From Candidatus Aerophobota bacterium (GTDB taxonomy: Bacteria > Aerophobota > Aerophobia > Aerophobales > AE-B3A), in NCBI GenBank assembly GCA_030602105.1, contig JAUWAK010000081.1:1-5318 (forward strand): 5,318 bases of DNA, in the 5' to 3' direction. The position numbers and the translations under genes are program-made. How positions within the stretch are numbered: the first letter of the stretch is position 1; every line of letters starts with the position of its first letter. The notes beneath the pieces were generated by a model. It did not search any database and was not told where the DNA came from. It saw only the letters and a program-made list of their open reading frames with translations. Shown here piece after piece: positions 1-5,318 of this stretch.

Positions 1-373
1 GAAAACGAATCCTAGATCGAACAGAATAGAGAGTATCGGTGTCGGCAAAGCTTTCTAGCTCATCGTTTATGTAGTAGAAAAAGGAAAAGAATCTGGAGCT
101 TCTGACAGAAGAGAAAAGAAGATAGGTCGAACGTCCCCTAATCCGTAGTCCATCTCGGACCTCGAATACCTGTGTGCCCAACGGAATGCCGCGTAGCTTC
201 AGAACATAGGTGAGTTTTTCTCCGGCCTGAAAAGGGTGAGCTTCGAGCCGTGAGATACCACTGGAAAAAAGAAAAAGGAGGAGGACACTCAGAAAAACTC
301 CTCTTCCTGAAAAAACCCCAGTTCTTCCTGGGAAAGAAGATTTTTCCCTTTCCACTTTACCTGAATCAATCAT
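1..373 (-). CDS. Secreted DUF3108-like protein, N-terminal part (runs off left edge)
   Basis: This frame stays open from ATG 373 to the window edge, giving 124 codons with no stop. Numbered from GTG 355, residues 1-19 contain several Arg and Lys, residues 20-31 form a hydrophobic run (VFLSVLLLFLFS), and a likely cleavage point follows LEA near residue 39. This is a classic signal peptide. The mature part begins HPFQAGEKLTYVLKLRGIPLG, followed by VFEVRDG, then RFFSFFYYINDELESF. That order (GEKLTY, GIP-G, FFS-FY, D-ES) is how I remember DUF3108 proteins, a family of uncharacterised exported proteins of roughly 200-250 residues. The start is ambiguous. ATG 373 overlaps the purL stop by 8 bp; GTG 355 lies 10 bp after it with AGG four bases upstream. 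No other ATG, GTG or TTG lies in frame before the hydrophobic run. Its function is unknown; location in the periplasm or outer membrane is inferred. Confidence 0.72.
   Translation of the reverse strand, partial: MIDSGKVEREKSSFPGRTGVFSGRGVFLSVLLLFLFSSGISRLEAHPFQAGEKLTYVLKLRGIPLGTQVFEVRDGLRIRGRSTYLLFSSVRSSRFFSFFYYINDELESFADTDTLYSVRSRIRF
310..332 (-). terminator. Possible intrinsic terminator after purL
   Basis: On the minus strand CCCAG (332-328) can pair with CTGGG (321-317) around the loop GAAGAA. One G and then six T (315-310) follow. The stem is short: five pairs, plus one possible T-G wobble. It begins 34 bases after the purL stop, where a terminator could be expected. It also lies inside the apparent signal-peptide region of the next gene, so translation there would prevent it from folding. 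It may be a partial or conditional terminator, or chance. Confidence 0.3.
330..348 (-). promoter_or_regulatory. Hairpin competing with the candidate terminator
   Basis: GGGAAA (348-343) pairs perfectly with TTTCCC (335-330) around a 7-base loop. The 3' arm shares CCC (332-330) with the 5' arm of the terminator-like stem just downstream, so the two cannot form together. That is the geometry of an antiterminator/terminator pair. The stems are short and half A-T, and the idea rests only on base pairing visible here. Confidence 0.2.
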
Positions 374-2609
374 CCCCACCGGACAGTCCTTTTCCCCAGT
401 TCTCCTCTAGTTCCTCGAGGGATACGTCCAGGACCCTCCTCTTGATCCTTCTGACAGTGAGTCTATTTCCTCTCACTACCCCCAATCTCCAGCAAGCTAC
501 CTTGTTTTGACGGGCAAGTCTTTCTATCCGCGGAAGATTCCTGGGACGGCAGGAAACCAGAATACGAGATTGGGTCTCACCAAACAGAAGGGCATCCATC
601 CTTATCTTCAAGATCTCCGGGGAAGCTTCAAGCTCAACCACAGCCCCACTTCCCATACCAGAATCAGACATACAGCACTCAGCCAGAGCCACGGCCAGGC
701 CGCCCTCAGAGCAATCATGGGACGAGCTCACTAACCGGGCCCTAATCAACTCAAGGCAGGTATTCTGGACTGCCCTTTCTTTCTCTAGGTCCACTCTGGG
801 GATCGGACCCATCTTTAAACCATGAATAAGCCCGAGATACTCGCTCCCTCCTATCTCCTCCGTGCACTCTCCTAAGAGCACAATTAAGTCACCTTCTCTT
901 TTGAACCAGGGGGTACAGGAAAAACTCATCTTCTCAACGAGACCCAGCATCCCTACCACTGGTGTTGGATCAATGGCTCCTTTTGGATTTTCATTATAGA
1001 AACTCACGTTACCACCAGTCACGGGAGTGTTTAGAATTCGACAGGCATCTGCCATTCCCTCAACGCATCTTCTAAACTGCCAGAATACATGGGGCTTAGT
1101 GGGATTGCCAAAATTGAGGCAATTGGTAATGGCGATAGGTTCCGCTCCCACACAAACAACATTTCTAGCCGCTTCGGCTACGGCTATCTTCCCGCCCTCG
1201 TAGGGATCAAGAAAGCAGTACCTGCCATTTCCATCACAGCTTAAAGCAATGGCTTTCTGGGTCCCTTTGATTCGAATGAGGGCTGCATCAGCCCCCGGTC
1301 GAAGAACGGTGTCGGTCCTTACCATGTGATCGTACTGCTCATACACCCACCTTTTGGAACAGATACTGGGAGAGGCCACGAGGACCTTTAGAACACCATC
1401 ATAGTCCTGAGGTTCAGGAATGGTGGAGATGCTCACGTCTTTTATCTTTCTTAGATATTCTGGTTTTCTCTCTTCTCTGGTGTAGACCGGTGCCCCTTCT
1501 GTTAGGAACCTAGCTGGAACTTGAGCCACTCCCCCAGCGTCGTCCAAAACCGTGAGATACTCGTCACCGGTGACTTCTCCAATAGGAACAGCATGAAGAT
1601 CCCACTTATCAAAAACTCTCCGAGCTTCTCTTTCTTTTCCTCGTGTAACGATGACCAGCATTCTCTCTTGCGACTCGGAGAGCATCACTTCATAAGGTAT
1701 CATACCCTCTTCCCTCCTGGGTACAAGGGATAGATCTACCCTCATGCCTGAGTGTCCCCGAGAGGCTGTTTCCGAGGTGGAGCAGGTCAGTCCGGCTGCT
1801 CCCATATCCTGCATACCCACCACTGCTCCCGTGTTCAAAAGCTCCAGACATGCCTCCAAGAGAAGCTTCTCTTTGAAAGGATCGCCTATCTGAACCGCGG
1901 GTCGATCCTTATCCAACTCTTCAGTAAGCTCCCGGGAGGCAAAACTGGCTCCTCCTAAGCCATCTCGTCCGGTATCTGCGCCCACATAGAAAACAGGGTT
2001 TCTGGCTCCTGTGGCTCTGGCCCTAACCAGACTATTCCGTCTTGCCACCCCAACACACATCACATTAACCAGGGGGTTGCCCTCGTAGGTCTCATCAAAA
2101 CAGATCTCCCCTCCCACAGTAGGAATGCCCATGCAATTGCCATAGGCAGCAATTCCACCCACTACACTACTAAGAAGATAACGATTGCGACCATTATCCA
2201 GAGGACCGAAACGAAGGGAATCCAGAAGAGCTATGGGCCTTGCCCCCATGGTGAAAATATCCCTGAGGATTCCTCCTACACCGGTACTCGCTCCTTGAAA
2301 GGGTTCCACTGCTGAGGGATGATTATGAGATTCCATCTTCATTACCACGCAGAGGCCATCGCCAATATCGACGACTCCGGCATTTTCCTCACCTGCTTTA
2401 ATGAGTATATTCTTTCCCGAAGTAGGGAACAACCTTAAGAGGGGTTTTGAACTTTTGTAGCTACAATGCTCACTCCACATCACTGAGAATATCCCCAGCT
2501 CGGTAAAATTGGGCTCACGTCCAAGAGTGTCCTTTATTTTCTCATATTCCTCTTCTGTCAAACCGTGGGCTTTGACCAAATCCGGAGTGATTTTCCCGGG
2601 TTCTTTCAC
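366..2609 (-). CDS. purL: Phosphoribosylformylglycinamidine synthase subunit PurL (small type)
   Basis: This is the synthetase subunit of FGAM synthase in the cytoplasm: FGAR plus ATP and ammonia gives FGAM, ADP and phosphate. At 747 residues it matches the Bacillus-type PurL (about 740), not the roughly 1300-residue fused form. Family motifs run in order: NFTELGIFSVMWSEHCSYKS around residues 34-53 with the conserved His48; MESHNHPS 92-99; GASTGVGGILRDIFTMGARP 106-125; VGMQDMGAAGLTCSTSE 264-280; LSESQERM 310-317; TNCLNFGNP 495-503; TGGNVSFYNE 531-540; HDCSEGGLAVALAE 631-644; FGETQSR 676-682. The second half repeats the AIR-synthase-like fold of the first. I see no missing motif. The start is GTG at 2609, with AAGGA eight bases upstream. 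It follows purQ after 55 bp and needs PurS and PurQ as partners. Confidence 0.97.
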   Translation of the reverse strand: MKEPGKITPDLVKAHGLTEEEYEKIKDTLGREPNFTELGIFSVMWSEHCSYKSSKPLLRLFPTSGKNILIKAGEENAGVVDIGDGLCVVMKMESHNHPSAVEPFQGASTGVGGILRDIFTMGARPIALLDSLRFGPLDNGRNRYLLSSVVGGIAAYGNCMGIPTVGGEICFDETYEGNPLVNVMCVGVARRNSLVRARATGARNPVFYVGADTGRDGLGGASFASRELTEELDKDRPAVQIGDPFKEKLLLEACLELLNTGAVVGMQDMGAAGLTCSTSETASRGHSGMRVDLSLVPRREEGMIPYEVMLSESQERMLVIVTRGKEREARRVFDKWDLHAVPIGEVTGDEYLTVLDDAGGVAQVPARFLTEGAPVYTREERKPEYLRKIKDVSISTIPEPQDYDGVLKVLVASPSICSKRWVYEQYDHMVRTDTVLRPGADAALIRIKGTQKAIALSCDGNGRYCFLDPYEGGKIAVAEAARNVVCVGAEPIAITNCLNFGNPTKPHVFWQFRRCVEGMADACRILNTPVTGGNVSFYNENPKGAIDPTPVVGMLGLVEKMSFSCTPWFKREGDLIVLLGECTEEIGGSEYLGLIHGLKMGPIPRVDLEKERAVQNTCLELIRARLVSSSHDCSEGGLAVALAECCMSDSGMGSGAVVELEASPEILKIRMDALLFGETQSRILVSCRPRNLPRIERLARQNKVACWRLGVVRGNRLTVRRIKRRVLDVSLEELEENWGKGLSGGDD

Positions 2610-2664
2610 TTCACCTATCCTTTAACTCAAGGTTCAGTAGTCCCTTGTATTTAGCCCATCACAC
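2610..2664 (-). promoter_or_regulatory. purQ-purL spacer with purL ribosome-binding site
   Basis: This is the longest gap between genes in the window. AAGGA (2622-2618) sits eight bases before the GTG start of purL and is the likely ribosome-binding site. Upstream, CCTTG (2632-2628) can pair either with CAAGG (2647-2643; loop of 10) or, through its CCTT, with AAGG (2622-2619; loop of 6) of the binding site itself. The two pairings exclude each other. They are only 5 and 4 bp, so a control role is speculative. I see no promoter or terminator here. Confidence 0.4.
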
Positions 2665-3408
2665 TCAAGAGATCTCTTCACTGGGCGGACAGTCATTCCG
2701 AAGAGACCGCCGGGGACTTCTCTTCACGGTGCTTACCACAGACTCAAAAACGACTCTGCCGTCCTCCGAGCTGAGAATAGATTCCGATGCTCTCTCCGGA
2801 TGAGGCATCAGTCCCAGAACGTTCCCTGACCGGTTCGAGATACCAGCTATGAAATCCTTCGATCCATTAGGATTTGACTCCTGGGACAGCTCTCCGTCCT
2901 CACTACAATACCTGAAAATGATCTGATTGTTTTCTTTCAGGCCTCTCATGATCTCATCGTCCGCATAGTACCTGCCATCAATGTGGGCAATGGGGATCCT
3001 CAGAACCTGTCCAATTTGACAGAGGCTAGTAAAAGGAGTGAGATTGTTTTCCACCCTTATATTTGCAAACTTACAGATGAATCGAAGGCTTCTGTTTTTC
3101 ATCATGGCTCCTGGCAAAAGGTTCGATTCCAGAAGGATTTGGAAACCATTACATATACCTATGACCAAGCCGCCTCTCCTGGCGAAGCTGCCTATCGCCT
3201 TCATGACAGGAGAAAATCGAGCAATAGCCCCGGTGCGAAGATAATCACCATAAGAGAATCCCCCAGGAAGAATGAGACAGTCAAAGCCTTCCACCCTCCT
3301 CTCCTTATGCCAGATAAAATCAACTTCCTCTCCCACGACATCCCGAACTACATCGTAGCAATCATCATCACAATTTGATCCCGGAAAAACCACAACACCG
3401 AACCTCAT
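2665..3408 (-). CDS. purQ: Phosphoribosylformylglycinamidine synthase subunit PurQ (glutaminase)
   Basis: This is the class I glutamine amidotransferase subunit of FGAM synthase. It hydrolyses glutamine and passes ammonia to PurL. The N-terminus VVVFPGSNCDDDC (residues 5-17) is typical of PurQ, and LILPGGFSYGDYLRTGAIAR (45-64) follows. The catalytic triad is visible as Cys86 in GICNGFQ and His203 and Glu205 in MPHPERA; the PurQ-specific NPNGS-DFIAGI stretch lies at 179-190. The length of 247 is about 20 longer than the Bacillus protein, the excess being a basic then acidic tail (KRSPRRSLRNDCPPSEEIS). The ATG overlaps the purS stop as ATGA, with AAGGA eight bases upstream inside purS, so the two genes are probably translationally coupled. 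Confidence 0.97.
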   Translation of the reverse strand: MRFGVVVFPGSNCDDDCYDVVRDVVGEEVDFIWHKERRVEGFDCLILPGGFSYGDYLRTGAIARFSPVMKAIGSFARRGGLVIGICNGFQILLESNLLPGAMMKNRSLRFICKFANIRVENNLTPFTSLCQIGQVLRIPIAHIDGRYYADDEIMRGLKENNQIIFRYCSEDGELSQESNPNGSKDFIAGISNRSGNVLGLMPHPERASESILSSEDGRVVFESVVSTVKRSPRRSLRNDCPPSEEIS

Positions 3409-3716
3409 CTCACGCTTCCTTCCTCAATATGGTAGCTGTATTTCTCGATCACCGGATTGACCAGAAGCTTTCCGCACATCTCTTTGAGTTTTTCCTCCGC
3501 CGCACCTCTACCCTTCGCCCTAAGCCCAAGCTCTATGTATTTGCCAAATCGGACCCGGGTCAGATTACCGTACCCCAGCGACTCAAGAGCTTCTTTGATG
3601 GTTGATCCCTGAGGATCAACCAATCCCTTCTTTAAACTGATGTATACCTTAGCCCGAAATAGCCTTTCGGTATCGTGCGTCCTTTCATCCCTCCTTCTCC
3701 TAGTTCGCTGTGTCAT
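3405..3716 (-). CDS. purS: Phosphoribosylformylglycinamidine synthase subunit PurS
   Basis: PurS is the small structural subunit that joins PurQ to PurL, probably helping ammonia pass between them. Residues 20-97 match the family: FRAKVYISLKKGLVDPQGST at 20-39, then VRFGKYIEL at 55-63, and a C-terminal KEMCGKLLVNPVIEKY at 78-93. The protein has 103 residues, against roughly 80-85 for typical PurS. The excess is the first 18 residues, an arginine-rich stretch (RTRRRRDER at 4-12) not expected in the family. ATG 3716 is the only ATG, GTG or TTG in frame before the conserved part. It lies 6 bp after guaA and is preceded by AGGA at close spacing. A start-site or sequence problem is possible, because a stronger ribosome-binding sequence sits inside the extension before an out-of-frame ATG. 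Confidence 0.93.
   Translation of the reverse strand: MTQRTRRRRDERTHDTERLFRAKVYISLKKGLVDPQGSTIKEALESLGYGNLTRVRFGKYIELGLRAKGRGAAEEKLKEMCGKLLVNPVIEKYSYHIEEGSVR
3599..3622. repeat. Perfect 10-bp inverted repeat inside purS
   Basis: TGGTTGATCC (3599-3608) and GGATCAACCA (3613-3622) are exact reverse complements separated by four bases (CTGA). In the purS mRNA this makes a 10-bp stem with a UCAG loop. It encodes the LVDPQGST part of PurS, whose VDPQGS core is conserved, so protein constraint accounts for part of the sequence. No T-run follows on the minus strand, so it is not an intrinsic terminator. It could be an mRNA hairpin, a protein-binding palindrome, or chance. Confidence 0.75.
3632..3688 (-). 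other. Possible 18-codon ORF overlapping the purS start, out of frame
   Basis: ATG 3688 is preceded by AGGAGAAGGAGGG (3701-3689), the most Shine-Dalgarno-like sequence I noticed in the window. The first AGGAG lies eight bases before the ATG; the second ends only one base before it. The frame encodes MKGRTIPKGYFGLRYTSV and then stops at TAA (3634-3632). It is shifted one base from purS. It could be a translated regulatory peptide, a sign that the true purS start was disturbed by an indel, or a by-product of the arginine codons AGG and AGA. Confidence 0.2.
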
Positions 3717-3722
3717 CTTTTC

Positions 3723-5276
3723 CTATTCCCATTCAATAGTGCTGGGTGGTTTTGAACTGATATCATAGACCACCCGGTTGACCCCTTTCACCTCATTGAT
3801 GATTCTATTCGAGATTTTTTCCAGAATATCATAGGGGAGCTTTGCCCAATCAGCCGTCATCCCGTCAATACTGGTGACGACCCGCAAGGCGATGGTGTAT
3901 TCATAGGTGCGTTGATCGCCCATAACCCCTACACTCTTTACCGGCAAAAGGACGGCGAAAGACTGCCATATTTCTTCGAATCCCCTATGTTTTTTCATTT
4001 CCTCCTGGACTCTCTTGTCAGCCTCACGCAGAATCTGAAGGCGCCCCCGGGTCACCTCTCCTGCCACTCTCACTGCCAATCCAGGGCCGGGAAAGGGCTG
4101 TCTTTTGACTATGTCTTCTGGAAGACCCAATTCTCTGCCCAGCCCCCTCACCTCGTCCTTGAATAGATCCCTCAGAGGCTCCAGAAGCTTGAAATGCATG
4201 GAATCTGGAAGTCCTCCCACATTATGGTGGCTCTTAATAGTTGCCGAAGGTCCTCCCTTAGCGGAGAGAGATTCGATGACATCCGGATAGAGCGTCCCTT
4301 GAGCCAGAAAATCAATTTTGCCCATTTTTTGGGCCTCTTCACTGAATACCTTGATGAACTCCTCACCAATAACCTTCCTTTTCTCTTCCGGATCGGCGAG
4401 ACCCCTGAGCTTCGACAAGAATCTTTCCTCGGCATCCACATAGTGTAAATTGAGGTGGAGACTATGGGCAAAAGTCCTCCTTACCTGGTCGGCTTCCCCT
4501 TCTCGAAGGAGCCCGTTGTTCACAAAAATGCACTCCAGTCGATCTTTGACGGCTTTAGAAACTAGCATAGCTGTAACGGATGAGTCCACCCCTCCACTTA
4601 GCGCACATACGACTTTTCCTTTGCCTACGTTCTTTCTAATCTGGTCCACCGCAAACTCGGTAAAGGAACTCATAGTCCAGTTCTTGGTGCAAGCACAGAT
4701 CTTGAACAGAAAGTTTTCAAAGACACGCCTTCCTTCCCTGGTATGAACAACCTCGGGATGAAACTGAATCCCATATAATTTCCTCTTGGCATCTCCCATC
4801 CCGGCTACAGGGCAGGTAGATGTATGAGCAAGGATCCGGAATTGAGGAGGGAGTCTTTTGACCTGATCACCATGGCTCATCCATACACGGGTCGGAGAGG
4901 AGATCCCCTCAAAAAGATCCGTCTCCTCATCCACATATAACTCGCTCGCTCCATATTCTCGCTCAGAGACGGACCTCACCTCTCCCCCGAGAAGATGGCC
5001 CAATACCTGCATGCCGTAGCAGATCCCCAAAGTGGGAATGCCTAGATGAAGTATCTCTTGCCGGGGAAACGGGGCATTCCCATCAAAAACACTGGCCGGT
5101 CCACCGGAGAGAATGATACCTCTAGGCTTTGATTTGAGAATCTGAGAAACACTAACGTCAAAGGGAATAAGCTCACAGTAAACTTGAGACTCCCTCACCC
5201 TGCGGGCGATGAGCTGATTATATTGGGAACCAAAGTCCAGAATAGCTATCATACCTTGATAAGGCTTCTGCTTCAT
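3723..5276 (-). CDS. guaA: GMP synthase (glutamine-hydrolysing)
   Basis: This cytoplasmic enzyme converts XMP to GMP using ATP and glutamine, the last step of guanine nucleotide synthesis. All three domains are present. The class I amidotransferase domain spans about residues 8-195, starting ILDFGSQY, with Cys86 in GICYGMQ and His173 and Glu175 in QFHPEV. The ATP pyrophosphatase domain starts near 200, with the P-loop SGGVDSS at 227-233, then YPDVIES (330-336) and KSHHNVGGLP (348-357). The C-terminal dimerisation domain includes QPFPGPGLAVRV (393-404) and ends in the characteristic KPPSTIEWE. At 517 residues it has the usual length and looks intact. The ATG overlaps the upstream stop codon as ATGA and has GAGGT (5287-5283) six bases upstream. 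purS follows after 6 bp. Confidence 0.98.
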   Translation of the reverse strand: MKQKPYQGMIAILDFGSQYNQLIARRVRESQVYCELIPFDVSVSQILKSKPRGIILSGGPASVFDGNAPFPRQEILHLGIPTLGICYGMQVLGHLLGGEVRSVSEREYGASELYVDEETDLFEGISSPTRVWMSHGDQVKRLPPQFRILAHTSTCPVAGMGDAKRKLYGIQFHPEVVHTREGRRVFENFLFKICACTKNWTMSSFTEFAVDQIRKNVGKGKVVCALSGGVDSSVTAMLVSKAVKDRLECIFVNNGLLREGEADQVRRTFAHSLHLNLHYVDAEERFLSKLRGLADPEEKRKVIGEEFIKVFSEEAQKMGKIDFLAQGTLYPDVIESLSAKGGPSATIKSHHNVGGLPDSMHFKLLEPLRDLFKDEVRGLGRELGLPEDIVKRQPFPGPGLAVRVAGEVTRGRLQILREADKRVQEEMKKHRGFEEIWQSFAVLLPVKSVGVMGDQRTYEYTIALRVVTSIDGMTADWAKLPYDILEKISNRIINEVKGVNRVVYDISSKPPSTIEWE

Positions 5277-5318
5277 CGAAGGACCTCAATAGCCTCTCTT
5301 AGTTTCATCTCTATCCAT
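5273..5318 (-). CDS. C-terminal tail of an unidentified protein (runs off right edge)
   Basis: One frame is open from the right edge to TGA at 5275-5273, encoding only WIEMKLREAIEVLR. The stop overlaps the guaA start in an ATGA, the same junction seen between purS and purQ, and the guaA ribosome-binding site lies within it. The other two minus-strand frames stop within this stretch. Fourteen residues are too few to name the protein. By context it could be another purine gene such as guaB or purE, but nothing in the tail shows that. Confidence 0.5.
   Translation of the reverse strand, partial: WIEMKLREAIEVLR

Noticed and set aside
250..510. Plus-strand ORF of 86 residues
   Set aside because: It is antisense to the end of purL and the start of the DUF3108-like gene. 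Its purine-rich stretch resembling a ribosome-binding site is the complement of the Leu/Phe codons of the signal peptide.
1166..1180. Small inverted repeat TAGCCG-CTT-CGGCTA inside purL
   Set aside because: It has only 6 bp and a 3-base loop in alanine-rich codons (AVAEAARN), so it is readily explained by coding sequence and chance.
2983..3378. Plus-strand ORF of 131 residues
   Set aside because: It lies wholly antisense to purQ, shows no recognisable motif or domain, and the purQ frame carries all the conserved residues.
4172..4471. Minus-strand ORF of 99 residues in a second frame
   Set aside because: It overlaps the ATP pyrophosphatase domain of guaA in another frame, and guaA is intact there. 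The translation has no family-like pattern.
4450..4746. Plus-strand ORF of 98 residues
   Set aside because: It is antisense to the guaA P-loop region, a shadow of conserved coding sequence.
5289..5318. ATG at the right edge (5318) starting a 10-codon frame
   Set aside because: It stops after ten codons and has no visible ribosome-binding site. The neighbouring frame, which ends in an ATGA overlap with guaA, is the better explanation.

Overview
The window is a stretch of bacterial chromosome read entirely on the minus strand, so the genes run from the right edge (5318) to the left edge (1). It holds a compact purine cluster: the tail of an unidentified gene, then guaA (GMP synthase), purS, purQ and purL (the three-part FGAM synthase), then the start of a gene for a secreted DUF3108-like protein that runs off the left edge. 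Every gene points the same way, and junctions are 4-bp ATGA overlaps or short gaps. The exception is a 55-bp purQ-purL gap. This looks like one transcription unit whose promoter lies beyond position 5318.

The genes work together in de novo purine synthesis. PurQ releases ammonia from glutamine, PurS bridges the subunits, and small-type PurL uses the ammonia and ATP to turn FGAR into FGAM. GuaA, also a glutamine amidotransferase, makes GMP from XMP at the end of the guanine branch. The expected neighbour purF is absent after purL. A gene with a signal peptide followed by a DUF3108-type N-terminus takes its place. It has no obvious link to purines and may simply share the transcript.

Separate PurS, PurQ and small PurL are found in Gram-positive bacteria, archaea and many other bacterial lineages, as opposed to the single fused PurL of enterobacteria. 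A DUF3108-type secreted protein points to a bacterium, probably with two membranes. Arginine codons AGG and AGA are common. I cannot name the organism; an uncultured or deep-branching lineage is only an impression.

The protein-coding content is mostly conventional. The less expected signals are at the RNA or DNA level: a perfect 10-bp inverted repeat with a 4-base loop inside purS; an arginine-rich purS N-terminal extension that contains a strong ribosome-binding sequence in front of an out-of-frame ATG; two competing hairpins, one followed by six T, at the purL/DUF3108 junction; and short competing pairings around the purL ribosome-binding site. I see no RNA genes, mobile elements, CRISPR arrays or origins.
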